A DNA stretch of 64,000 nucleotides from assembly GCF_001425945.1 (NCBI RefSeq), contig NZ_LMEB01000001.1, forward strand, positions 372,001 through 436,000, given 5' to 3'. A program made the translations under genes and the position numbers. The DNA comes from Brevundimonas sp. Root1279. GTDB taxonomy: Bacteria; Pseudomonadota; Alphaproteobacteria; Caulobacterales; Caulobacteraceae. Below, in pieces: positions 53,449 through 60,985 of this stretch (its first letter is position 1; each line of letters begins with the position of its first letter). The notes below the pieces were generated by a model, which ran no database searches, had not been told where the DNA came from, and worked only from the letters and a program-made list of their open reading frames with translations.

Positions 53449-54480
53449 TCACCCCCAGGGGCGGAAGTGTTTCGAGAGCTTGAGGCCCTGGCGCTGGTAG
53501 TGGCTGCCGCCTTCGCCGTAGAGGCGCGACGGACGCTCGGTCAGGGGTTCATAGACCAGGCGGGCGACGATCTGGCCGTGCTCGAGCAGGAAGGGGGTGT
53601 CGTGGGTGCGCACCTCCAGCACGCCCTTGGAGCCCGCGCCGTGGGCCTCGTCGGTGCCGAAGCCCGGATCGAAGAAGCCGGCGTAGTGGACACGGAACTC
53701 GCCGACCGAGGGGTCGATCGGGGTCATTTCGGCGGCCTGCATGACCGGGATCTCGACAGCCTCGCGTGAGGCCAGGATGTAGAACTCGCCCGGATCCAGC
53801 AGCAGTTCGCCGCGGCGCACCGCCAGCGGCTCCCAGAAGTCGCGCGGATCGTGGCCGTCGATGCGGTCCAGGTCGACGACGCCGGCGTGGCGGCGGCCGC
53901 GGAAGCCGACGATGGCGCCATCCGGCCCCTCCAGGTCGACGCCGACGCTGCGGGTCTCCAGCTTCGGCGGCTGGCCGGCCTTGAGGCGCAGCTGGTTCAG
54001 GCGGGTGCCCGGACGGACCAGAATGGAGAAGGTCTGGGGCGCGATCTCGAGGTACAGCGGGCCTTCATAGCCCTCCTCGACGTCGTCGAAGCTGGCGCCG
54101 GCGTCGGTCAGCAGGCGGACGAAGACGTCGACCCGGCCGGTCGAGCTCTTGGGATTGGCCCGGGCGATCAGCCCCTTGGGCAGGCTCAGCCGCTCCTGCA
54201 GCTGGACGATGTAGACGCAGCCCTTCTCCATCACATAGCCGGGCGACAGGTCGATGGCGTGCATCTTCACGTCGGCGATGCGGTCCTCGACCTTGCGGCG
54301 GCCGGGCAGGAAGGAGGCGCGCACGCGCCAGCCGCGGTCGGACAGGCGCAGGTCCAGGCTCGCGGGCTGCACCTGGTCGGCGTCGAAGGGGGTTTCCGAG
54401 ACGATCGCGCCGCCGGCGATCAGGGCCTCGATGGACTGGGACGGCAGGATGCCGGGGACGGGGGTCTCAAAGGTCTGCAT
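53449..54480 (-). CDS. dcd: 2'-deoxycytidine 5'-triphosphate deaminase, long two-domain form
   Basis: A 343-residue dCTP deaminase that makes dUTP for thymidylate synthesis. It is nearly twice the length of E. coli Dcd and appears as two dUTPase-fold modules: the first with QPASLDLRL (about 38) and ANPKSSTGRVDVF (about 108), the second with HYAGFFDPGFG (about 265) and the C-terminal LYGEGGSHYQRQGLKLSKHF. This long form is typical of several alphaproteobacteria. It is divergent from apaG. Confidence 0.9.
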   Translation of the reverse strand: MQTFETPVPGILPSQSIEALIAGGAIVSETPFDADQVQPASLDLRLSDRGWRVRASFLPGRRKVEDRIADVKMHAIDLSPGYVMEKGCVYIVQLQERLSLPKGLIARANPKSSTGRVDVFVRLLTDAGASFDDVEEGYEGPLYLEIAPQTFSILVRPGTRLNQLRLKAGQPPKLETRSVGVDLEGPDGAIVGFRGRRHAGVVDLDRIDGHDPRDFWEPLAVRRGELLLDPGEFYILASREAVEIPVMQAAEMTPIDPSVGEFRVHYAGFFDPGFGTDEAHGAGSKGVLEVRTHDTPFLLEHGQIVARLVYEPLTERPSRLYGEGGSHYQRQGLKLSKHFRPWG

Positions 54481-54566
54481 GGGTTTCGCTTACACGATTC
54501 CGCGGCGCGTCTCCCCTCTGTCGTGTCTCCGCTTGACCTGAGAGGCGCGAAGGCGACCATGGCGCT

Positions 54567-54974
54567 ATGCATGACACTCCCGCCTACGAAGCCGAGACCG
54601 ACGGCGTCCTGGTTCGCGTCCGGCCGTCCTATCTGGCGGGGCAGTCCGACCCGGACGGCGGGCGTTGGGTCTGGGCCTATCAGATCGAGATCGTGAACCT
54701 GTCGGCCGAGACGGTGCAACTGATGGCGCGCTGCTGGCTGATCACCGACGGGCGCGGCCGGGTCGAGGAGGTTAGGGGGACCGGCGTCGTCGGCGAGCAG
54801 CCGGTGATCAAGCCGGGCGAGAGCTACGCCTACGCCTCGGGCTGTCCGCTGGGCACGCCGACCGGCTCCATGGTCGGCCACTACACCATGACCGATCCGA
54901 GCGGACGCATGTTCGAAGTGGCCATCCCCGGCTTCAGCCTGGATGTCCCGGGCGAGCGGCGGGTGCTGAACTGA
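54567..54974 (+). CDS. apaG: ApaG family protein
   Basis: A 135-residue protein with the ApaG immunoglobulin-like fold: VRVRPSYLAGQSDPDGGRWV, then YQIEIVNLSAETVQLMARCW, VRGTGVVGEQPVIKPGESYAY and GHYTMTDPSG. The function in bacteria is unclear; the fold also occurs in F-box proteins. A terminator follows closely. Confidence 0.93.
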   Translation: MHDTPAYEAETDGVLVRVRPSYLAGQSDPDGGRWVWAYQIEIVNLSAETVQLMARCWLITDGRGRVEEVRGTGVVGEQPVIKPGESYAYASGCPLGTPTGSMVGHYTMTDPSGRMFEVAIPGFSLDVPGERRVLN

Positions 54975-54990
54975 GGGCGGGTCCCAAAAG

Positions 54991-55017
54991 AAAAAGCCCG
55001 CCGGGCGGCGGGCCTTT
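54991..55017 (+). terminator. Rho-independent terminator after apaG
   Basis: GCCCGCC (54996-55002) pairs with GGCGGGC (55007-55013) around a 4-base loop, with As before it and CTTT after it. It lies 21 bases after the apaG stop. Confidence 0.8.
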
Positions 55018-55262
55018 CAGGGCAGGGCAGGCGACGGGGCTGCGTCAACCCGGATGAACCGCAGCCCCGCCCCGGACTCTCAGGCCGCGTGCGGGGCGGC
55101 CCAGAGGCGGACGGCGGCCCCTCTAGGAGCCATTCGTGTCGGTCGAAAGACCATTTTTTGTTCGCCCGCGGTCAGAAGGCTCCGCCTTCTCGACCCGACG
55201 CGGGCTGGGCGCTTCGCGCGGCGCTCAAGCAGTGAGCGACCGCGTCGCGAGCGATAGCGCCC
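55018..55262. other. Structured intergenic region between apaG and gcrA
   Basis: About 245 bases without a gene. It contains a GGTC-GAAA-GACC tetraloop hairpin followed by A and six Ts (55141-55159), and a perfect stem AGAAGGC-TCC-GCCTTCT (55174-55190). A minus-strand mini-frame (ending WAAPHAA) has no support. It may hold the 3' end signals of gcrA or a dispersed element. Confidence 0.45.
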
Positions 55263-55784
55263 TTAAATGTAGCGGCGCAGCGAGCGGGCCAGTTCGGCGG
55301 CGCCGTCCTTGCCGCCCTTGCGGACCTGCGGCTGGTAGGCGACGCGGGCGTGCTCCATGCAGTAGACGCCTTCCGAAGAGCGGCGGCCGCAGAAGCTGAA
55401 CTCGTTCGAGGACGGATCGCCGATCGGCCATTTGCACATGTGGGCGCCCAGGGTCATGACCGTGGCGGTGCCCGGCAGGTCGGGCATCGGAGCCGGAACC
55501 GACGAAGCGGCGGCCGGACGCGGCTGCACGGCCTCGATGCGGCGCGGAGCCGACGGCGCCTGGGGCGGCGGGGCCGCCGGACGCGGGCGCGACGGGCGGA
55601 AGGTGGCGCGAGCCGGCTGCGACGGCGCGGCGCGGCCCGACAGGCCCAGGCGGTGCACCTTGCCGATGACGGCGTTGCGGGTCACGCCGCCGCCGAGCTG
55701 CTTGGCGATCTGGCTGGCCGACTGGCCTTCCAGCCACAGCTTCTTGAGCGCGCCGACGCGATCTTCTGTCCAACCTGCGGTCAT
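55263..55784 (-). CDS. gcrA: Cell-cycle regulator GcrA
   Basis: GcrA is a sigma70-associated activator of cell-cycle genes that favours methylated GANTC promoters. The 173-residue protein has the N-terminal DNA-binding helix-turn-helix (GWTEDRVGALKKLWLEGQSA, then VTRNAVIGKVHRLGLSGRA), a proline-rich linker (about 54-105) and the C-terminal zinc-type block with CKWPIGDPSS, FCGRRSSEG and YCMEHARVAY. The turn reads QLGGGVT, with one more glycine than the QLGGVT form I know from Caulobacter. Its upstream region carries CtrA-type sites. Confidence 0.95.
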   Translation of the reverse strand: MTAGWTEDRVGALKKLWLEGQSASQIAKQLGGGVTRNAVIGKVHRLGLSGRAAPSQPARATFRPSRPRPAAPPPQAPSAPRRIEAVQPRPAAASSVPAPMPDLPGTATVMTLGAHMCKWPIGDPSSNEFSFCGRRSSEGVYCMEHARVAYQPQVRKGGKDGAAELARSLRRYI

Positions 55785-55858
55785 GGTGTCCCTCCGGTCC
55801 CGGATTCAACATCTTGGGTCGCGGGGTCCCTCCGGAGCCCTCGACCTACCACCAATCG

Positions 55859-55873
55859 TAAACCACCTCTTAA
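55859..55873 (-). promoter_or_regulatory. Candidate CtrA site upstream of gcrA
   Basis: On the minus strand the sequence is TTAA-GAGGTGG-TTTA, one base off the CtrA consensus TTAA-N7-TTAA, 75-89 bases before the gcrA start. CtrA is a known regulator of gcrA in Caulobacter. Confidence 0.55.
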
Positions 55874-55899
55874 AACACGCAATATGTGCGAATTGGTCC

Positions 55900-55940
55900 G
55901 TCCACAGGAACCACATCTTGTATGGTTAAGGTGGTGTGAA
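55900..55940. promoter_or_regulatory. Composite motif shared with podJ: TCCACA 13-mer, ACATCTTG, GGTTAA
   Basis: GTCCACAGGAACC (55900-55912), ACATCTTG (55913-55920) and GGTTAA (55924-55929) follow one another. The last part on the minus strand is TTAACCAT, a CtrA half-site form, and TTAA-N7-TGAA runs to 55940. The same three elements occur in order upstream of podJ. Confidence 0.6.
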
Positions 55941-55954
55941 CGGGGGCGGGCAGT

Positions 55955-56088
55955 GGCGGCGGCTGAGTAGCGAGTGGCTCGTGATTAGTGGCTGGCCACC
56001 GCCGGGGAAGCGGCGGGCGCCGTGCTGCCCCCCGCAGACAACCGCCGCCAACCATTAGCCACTAGGCACTAGCCACTCAGCTGCCGCC
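55955..56088. repeat. Inverted-repeat element, copy A (about 134 bp)
   Basis: The ends GGCGGCGGCTGAG and CTCAGCTGCCGCC are near-perfect inverted repeats. The inner arms carry TAGTGGCTGG on one side and TAGCCACTAG on the other, around a GC-rich core (CCACCGCCG, GCTGCCCCCCG). A second copy lies at 59825-59969. There is no transposase gene, so it resembles a MITE or a REP doublet. Confidence 0.8.
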
Positions 56089-56137
56089 GGAGCCTGACCC
56101 CTTGCGCTCCGGCCCCTGCCGCCGCATCTGGCCCCCC

Positions 56138-56959
56138 ATGACCGACCTGATCTCGACCCGGCCCTCGGGCCTGCCGCAGCCGCGCCGCTACAACGGGGTG
56201 AACTGGGAAGGGGTGAAGACCCTGTATCTCAAGGAAGTGCGGCGGTTCTGGAAGGTCGGGGCCCAGACGGTGGCGGCGCCGGTGGTCACCACCCTGCTCT
56301 ACATGCTGGTCTTCGTCGTCGCCCTGAAGGACGCCCGGCCGCCGATCCACAACACGCCCTTCGCCGAGTTCGTGGCGCCGGGCCTGATCATGATGGCCAT
56401 CCTCAACAACGCCTTCGCCAACGCCTCGTCCAGCCTGATCCAGGCCAAGATCATGGGCACGTCGACGGACTTCCTGACGCCGCCGCTGAGCCCGCTGGAG
56501 CTGACCATCGGCTTCTCGCTGGGGGCGGCCACGCGGGGCATCGTCGTCGGGCTGGTGACGGCGATCTGCGTCCTGCCGTTCGCGCGGCTGGGCGTCGCCA
56601 ATGTCGCGGCCATCCTGTGGTTCAGCCTGACCGCCTCGCTGATGATGGGCATGATCGGCGTCTTCGCCGGCCTCTGGGCCGAGAAATTCGATCAGCTGGC
56701 GGCGGTCCAGAATTTCCTGATCATGCCGATGACCTTCCTGAGCGGCACCTTCTACCTGGTCGACAACCTGCCCGAGCCGTTCGCGACGATCAGCCACTTC
56801 AACCCGATCTTCTACATGATCGACGGCTTCCGCTACGGCTTCATCGGCCATGCGGAGAGCAACCTGCTCGTCGGCGTGATCATGAGCGGCCTGCTGACCC
56901 TGATCATGGCCTACGCCTGCTGGCGGGTGTTCAAGTCGGGCTGGCGGCTGAAGAGCTGA
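56138..56959 (+). CDS. ABC-2 type transporter permease
   Basis: A 273-residue permease with six likely helices. FLTPPLSPLELTIGFSLGAA and MPMTFLSGTFYLVDNLPEPF match the ABC-2/YadH family that exports drugs or polysaccharides. The cytosolic N-terminus (about 1-45) includes YLKEVRRFWKVGAQTVAAP. No ATPase subunit is adjacent, so it must pair with one elsewhere. The ATG at 56138 gives MTDLISTRPSGLPQPRRYNG. Confidence 0.9.
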   Translation: MTDLISTRPSGLPQPRRYNGVNWEGVKTLYLKEVRRFWKVGAQTVAAPVVTTLLYMLVFVVALKDARPPIHNTPFAEFVAPGLIMMAILNNAFANASSSLIQAKIMGTSTDFLTPPLSPLELTIGFSLGAATRGIVVGLVTAICVLPFARLGVANVAAILWFSLTASLMMGMIGVFAGLWAEKFDQLAAVQNFLIMPMTFLSGTFYLVDNLPEPFATISHFNPIFYMIDGFRYGFIGHAESNLLVGVIMSGLLTLIMAYACWRVFKSGWRLKS

Positions 56960-57065
56960 GGGCCGTCGTGCTGTGGCTGTGCTACGGCTGGAGCCGCTAG
57001 CCGGGGCTTCGCTCTGAGGGGGGCGTCATCGTGTTACAAAGTCTCGCTTCACTGGGTCTGCTCCT

Positions 57066-57590
57066 TTGATTGAGATCAAGGTTCCCAGGCCGGTCCCGGA
57101 GGCCGAGCGGCCTCCCCGGGCGCTTGGTGCGCTGCGCTGGACCATCGGCATTCCAGGCTGGATTACCTACGCAGTTCCGTGGGTCCTGATCGTCGCCACA
57201 TTGCTTCTGAGCGACGATCGTAGGCTGCACTTCGTCCTGCTCTGTACTGTGGTGGCCGCGTTCGTCCTTCGGCGCCTGGCGCTCGCTGTGGTTCGGCGGG
57301 CTGCTCAGGCGGAGTGGCGCAAGTCGCCGACCTGGGCGCTCGCCAACACTTGGCGGCTCGACGACGACGGCATCAGTTTCGGGGACGGCTTCTTCCTGAC
57401 GAGCGTGCGCTGGGAGGCGATTATTCTGGTGCGGGAAGAGCAGGACCGCTTCCTGTTTCAGGGGACGCCAATCTCGGCCTTCGCCTTGCCGATCCGGTTT
57501 CTCGACGCAGGCGCCAATCAGATCGATCAAATCCGCGCCCTTGTGGCGAAGGTGACCGCGGAAGGCCGTCTCGGCCGCGGTGTTGACTAA
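57066..57590 (+). CDS. YcxB-like membrane protein
   Basis: A 174-residue protein with two adjacent hydrophobic segments (about 27-48 and 53-70) and a cytosolic C-terminal half resembling YcxB-like domains (WRLDDDGISFGDGFFLTSVR, WEAIILVREEQDRFLFQG, FALPIRFLDA). The function is unknown. It begins with TTG 57066, without a strong ribosome-binding site, so the start is uncertain. It lies just before argD. Confidence 0.65.
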   Translation: MIEIKVPRPVPEAERPPRALGALRWTIGIPGWITYAVPWVLIVATLLLSDDRRLHFVLLCTVVAAFVLRRLALAVVRRAAQAEWRKSPTWALANTWRLDDDGISFGDGFFLTSVRWEAIILVREEQDRFLFQGTPISAFALPIRFLDAGANQIDQIRALVAKVTAEGRLGRGVD

Positions 57591-57693
57591 CCCGGGGCGT
57601 CGTCCGACAAGGCCTGACCCTTTTTCCGGCTCCGTCGCGCCCAGTCTCAAGCCTGGGTGGGGCGGGGCCGTCTCTCTTCTGGAGGCCAGTCCC

Positions 57694-58890
57694 GTGTCCC
57701 AAGAACATCTGATGGGTGTCTACAACCGCGCGCCGCTGGAAGTGGACCGTGGTCTGGGCGCGCGTCTGTGGGCGACGGACGGGACGGAATACCTGGACTG
57801 CGTCGCCGGCATCTCGACCAACGGCCTGGGCCACGCCCATCCGAAGCTGGTGCAGGCGGTCAAGGACCAGGCCGAGAAGCTCTGGCACGTCTCCAACATC
57901 TTCCGCATCCCCGGCCAGGAAGCCCTCGCCGACATGCTGTGCGAGAAGTCGTTCGCCGACGTGGTCTTCTTCACCAACTCGGGCACGGAAGCCGTCGAGT
58001 GCGCGCTGAAGACGGCGCGCAAGCACCACGTCGCCAACGGCCAGCCCGAGCGGATCGACATCTACGGCTTCGACGGCTCGTTCCACGGCCGGACCTATGG
58101 CGCGATCAACGCCGCGGCCAACCCGTCCTACACCGAGGGCTTCGGGCCCAAGATGGAGGGCTTCCACCAGCTGATCTGGGGCGACAAGGCCGCGCTCGAG
58201 GCCGCCTTCCGCAACCCGACCACGGCCGCGATCATCCTGGAGCCCGTGCAGGGCGAGGGCGGCTGCCGCGCCACGCCGGACGAAGAGCTGCGCTGGATGC
58301 GCCAGATGGCCGACGAGACCGGCGTGCTGATCATCTTCGACGAGGTCCAGTGCGGCATGGGCCGGACCGGCAAGCTGTGGGCCCACGAATGGGCCGGCAT
58401 GACCCCGGACATCATGGCCGTGGCCAAGGCCCTGGGCGGCGGCTTCCCGGTCGGCGCCTGCCTGGCCACTGCGAACGCGGCCAAGGGCATGACCGTCGGC
58501 GTCCACGGCTCGACCTTCGGCGGCAACCCGCTGGCCATGGCTGTCGGCCAGGCCGCCTTCTCGGAGCTGTCGGCGCCTGAGACCCTGGCCCACGTCAACG
58601 AGGTCGCCGGCTATCTGAAGCAGCAGCTGCACGGCCTGCAGCAGCGCTTCCCGGACGTCATCGTCGACGTCCGCGGCAAGGGCCTGCTGATCGGCGTCAA
58701 GCTGGTGCCCAACAATCGCGAATTCATGGGTTGGGCCCGCGACACGCAGCAGCTGCTGGTCGCCGGCGGCGGCGACAACTGCGTGCGCATCCTGCCGCCG
58801 CTGATCCTGACCCTCGACGAGGCCCGCGAGGCGGTCGAGCGTTTCGAGCGCACCTGCGAGGTGGCGCGTCAGAAGATGGCTGCGGCCTGA
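57694..58890 (+). CDS. argD: Acetylornithine aminotransferase
   Basis: A 398-residue PLP enzyme of arginine (and possibly lysine) synthesis. [37 protein letters not shown], the PLP-lysine block [16 protein letters not shown] and [11 protein letters not shown] are diagnostic. I use GTG 57694, with GGAGG eight bases upstream; the frame upstream overlaps the preceding gene. argF follows 14 bases later in the same operon. Confidence 0.95.
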   Translation: MSQEHLMGVYNRAPLEVDRGLGARLWATDGTEYLDCVAGISTNGLGHAHPKLVQAVKDQAEKLWHVSNIFRIPGQEALADMLCEKSFADVVFFTNSGTEAVECALKTARKHHVANGQPERIDIYGFDGSFHGRTYGAINAAANPSYTEGFGPKMEGFHQLIWGDKAALEAAFRNPTTAAIILEPVQGEGGCRATPDEELRWMRQMADETGVLIIFDEVQCGMGRTGKLWAHEWAGMTPDIMAVAKALGGGFPVGACLATANAAKGMTVGVHGSTFGGNPLAMAVGQAAFSELSAPETLAHVNEVAGYLKQQLHGLQQRFPDVIVDVRGKGLLIGVKLVPNNREFMGWARDTQQLLVAGGGDNCVRILPPLILTLDEAREAVERFERTCEVARQKMAAA

Positions 58891-58904
58891 ACGGGAGCCT
58901 GAGC

Positions 58905-59822
58905 ATGGTCCGCCACTTCCTCGACATCTATCGGCTCGAAGCCGAAGATCTGCGCGCCATCCTGGACGACGCCCACGCCCGCAAGCAGGCCCGCAAGGGC
59001 TGGCCGCAGGGCCGCGCGGACGCCGACGCGCCGGCCAAGGACCGCGTCCTGGCCATGGTGTTCGAGAAGAACTCCACCCGCACGCGCTTCTCGTTCGACG
59101 CCGCCATCCGCCAGCTCGGCGGGGCCTCGATCATCGCCAACGCCGGCGACATGCAGCTGGGTCGCGGCGAGCCGGTCGAGGACACCGCCCGCGTTCTGTC
59201 GCGCATGGTCGATGCGGTGATGATCCGCGCCAACGACCACGAGGACGTCGAGCGCTTCGCCCGCGTCTCGACCGTGCCGGTGATCAACGGCCTGACCGAC
59301 CGCTCGCACCCGTGCCAGATCCTCGCCGACCTGCTGACCATCGAGGAGCATCTCGGGCCGATCGCCGGCAAGACGGTGGCCTGGGTCGGGGACGGCAACA
59401 ACGTCTGCCACAGCTTCATGCACGCGGCGCCGAAGTTCGGCTTCCGCCTGCAGGTGGCCTGTCCGGCGGAATACCACCCGGACCTGCACGACCTCGCCAA
59501 GGGCGGCAACCACGTCATGCTGACCGGCGACCCGCAGGAAGCCGTCCAGGGCGCCGACGTGGTGGTCACCGACACCTGGGTGTCGATGGGTGACCAGGAC
59601 TACGAAGAGCGCCTGGAGGCGTTCGACGGTTACGGCGTGGATGAGGCCCTGATGGAGCAGGCCAACCCGGACGCGGTCTTCCTGCACTGCCTGCCCGCCC
59701 ACCGCGGCGAGGAGGTCACCGACGCGGTCATCGACGGCCCGCGCTCCCTAGTCTGGGACGAGGCCGAGAACCGCATCCACGCGCAGAAGGCGGTGCTGGC
59801 GTGGTGTTTCGCCGGAAGCTGA
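58905..59822 (+). CDS. argF: Ornithine carbamoyltransferase
   Basis: A 305-residue enzyme making citrulline from ornithine and carbamoyl phosphate. The carbamoyl-phosphate loop is [11 protein letters not shown], with [11 protein letters not shown] and the ornithine loop [11 protein letters not shown]. The short form is typical of alphaproteobacteria. ATG 58905 has GGGAG upstream. It is the second gene of argD-argF; the repeat element copy B starts directly at its stop codon. Confidence 0.96.
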   Translation: MVRHFLDIYRLEAEDLRAILDDAHARKQARKGWPQGRADADAPAKDRVLAMVFEKNSTRTRFSFDAAIRQLGGASIIANAGDMQLGRGEPVEDTARVLSRMVDAVMIRANDHEDVERFARVSTVPVINGLTDRSHPCQILADLLTIEEHLGPIAGKTVAWVGDGNNVCHSFMHAAPKFGFRLQVACPAEYHPDLHDLAKGGNHVMLTGDPQEAVQGADVVVTDTWVSMGDQDYEERLEAFDGYGVDEALMEQANPDAVFLHCLPAHRGEEVTDAVIDGPRSLVWDEAENRIHAQKAVLAWCFAGS

Positions 59823-59824
59823 GC

Positions 59825-59969
59825 GGCGGCCGGGTGGCTAGTGGCTGGTGGCTGGCCACCGCCGTGGAGGCGGCGCGCGTGGCGCTGCTCCCCGTTGACG
59901 GTGAACGCCTCAGCGTCAAACCCACTAGCCACCAGCCACCAGCCACTAGCCACTAGCCACTTGGCCGCC
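59825..59969. repeat. Inverted-repeat element, copy B (about 145 bp)
   Basis: The same layout as copy A at 55955: end repeats GGCGGCC and GGCCGCC, arms rich in GTGGCTAGTGGCTGG and CCAGCCACTAGCCAC, and core CCACCGCCG with GCTGCTCCCCG. It lies directly between argF and a convergent gene and may fold into a long hairpin at the argF 3' end. Confidence 0.8.
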
Positions 59970-59981
59970 GCCGGCGGTGGC

Positions 59982-60485
59982 TCAATTGAGCTTCACGTCC
60001 ACGACGTCGCCCGCGTCCGGGAGCGTCTTGGTCAGGTTCGCCTTGGCGATCTCGTAGAAGAAGCGGACCGGGCCCTGTTTTGACACCCAGATGCGGCCGT
60101 CGTCGGCGTCGAAGCGCAGCAGGGTCAGGTGCGGGTCGTCCTTGCCCTCGGGATACCAGGCGGCGAGGATCGGGTTCCAGAAGCGGTCGATCCGCTCGCG
60201 GTCGTGCACCCGGGTCAGGGTCCCGTGGATGCAGGCCCAGACCTCCTGGTCCTTCGAGCCGTAGGTGAACATGGCGGACTGATCGGGCAGGGCCGCGTCC
60301 TTGGCCAGGTCGGTGTCGTCGCGGGTGAAGAACCAGATCGTCCCGGTCTCCTCCTCGCGGAAGGCGGTCATCGGCTGGCTGTGATAGCCGGGCTGGTCGA
60401 GCCCGAGCATGCCGGTGTTGGACTTCCGCAGGTGCTCCCAGAACTCTTCTTCGGCCTCACGGGCGGTCAGCACTTTGTCGGACAT
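59982..60485 (-). CDS. Pyridoxamine 5'-phosphate oxidase-like FMN-binding protein (general stress type)
   Basis: A 167-residue split-barrel protein of the PNPOx-like general stress protein 26 group: MLGLDQPGYHSQPMTAFREE, then GTIWFFTRDDTDLAKDAA, FTYGSKDQEVWACIHGTLTR and FWNPILAAWYPEGKDDP. Members bind flavin or haem cofactors; the reaction is unknown. It converges with argF. Confidence 0.88.
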   Translation of the reverse strand: MSDKVLTAREAEEEFWEHLRKSNTGMLGLDQPGYHSQPMTAFREEETGTIWFFTRDDTDLAKDAALPDQSAMFTYGSKDQEVWACIHGTLTRVHDRERIDRFWNPILAAWYPEGKDDPHLTLLRFDADDGRIWVSKQGPVRFFYEIAKANLTKTLPDAGDVVDVKLN

Positions 60486-60557
60486 CTCGGCTCTCTCCTG
60501 ATCGATGGGGTCGACTGGAAAGGCGGTTTTCTGTTCGAGGTTCCCTGCCGCGCTTTC

Positions 60558-60764
60558 CTAGGGCGTCCGCTGCGGCACGCCGAGCAGGGCGCCCAGGTGC
60601 ACCAGCAACAGCACCAGAAAAGCCGCCGACAACAGCATGATGAAGCGCCACGGAACCATGCGAACGCCCTGGTGCGGCTGCGACGGTCGGGCCCCGCGCC
60701 AGCCGGCGAAAACGGTCAGGATGAGGGTGGCCGCGATCAGGCCGAGGGTGACTGTCAGGGTCAT
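60558..60764 (-). CDS. Small two-helix membrane protein of unknown function
   Basis: A 68-residue protein with two hydrophobic helices (about 4-22 and 41-62) joined by a basic loop containing RPSQPHQGVRMVPWRF. I do not recognise a named family, though the VPWRF-plus-helix pattern seems conserved-looking. It lies 72 bases upstream of the FMN-binding gene on the same strand, is divergent from podJ, and so shares the podJ promoter region. Confidence 0.6.
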   Translation of the reverse strand: MTLTVTLGLIAATLILTVFAGWRGARPSQPHQGVRMVPWRFIMLLSAAFLVLLLVHLGALLGVPQRTP

Positions 60765-60828
60765 GCGCGCGAAGTGGCTTCGCCGTGTGCGAAGCGCAAG
60801 CGTCCAAATCCTTTCTCAGGCGTTAAAC

Positions 60829-60843
60829 TTAAGCACGCGTTAA
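60829..60843. promoter_or_regulatory. Perfect CtrA box upstream of podJ
   Basis: TTAA-GCACGCG-TTAA exactly fits the CtrA consensus TTAA-N7-TTAA. It lies 143 bases before the podJ start and 65 bases before the divergent small membrane protein gene. Confidence 0.65.
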
Positions 60844-60882
60844 CCGACGCGGCGTGAGACTCGTTCGCGGTGAAGTTGGGCT

Positions 60883-60934
60883 GTCCACAGGAACCTGGGC
60901 AGCCCCCTACATCTTGGGGTTAACGGCACGTTTA
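60883..60934 (+). promoter_or_regulatory. Composite motif and second CtrA-type site upstream of podJ
   Basis: GTCCACAGGAACC (60883-60895, containing the DnaA-box core TCCACA), ACATCTTG (60909-60916) and GGTTAA (60918-60923) lie in the same order as near gcrA. TTAA-CGGCACG-TTTA (60920-60934) is a near-consensus CtrA site 52 bases before the start. Confidence 0.6.
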
Positions 60935-60985
60935 CACCCCTGATTTGGATGGGTAGCGTCGAGTCAAAGGTCGGGAGGCGAATCA

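Larger units (their letters stand above)
55785..56137. other. gcrA upstream region and inverted-repeat element
   Basis: About 350 bases between divergent gcrA and the ABC-2 permease gene. The half nearest gcrA holds the regulatory motifs listed; the other half is a 134 bp repeat element. No gene is supported. Confidence 0.7.

Noticed and set aside
55955..56088. Reading the inverted-repeat elements as a CRISPR array
   Set aside because: There are no regularly spaced identical repeats with unique spacers, and no cas genes in the window.
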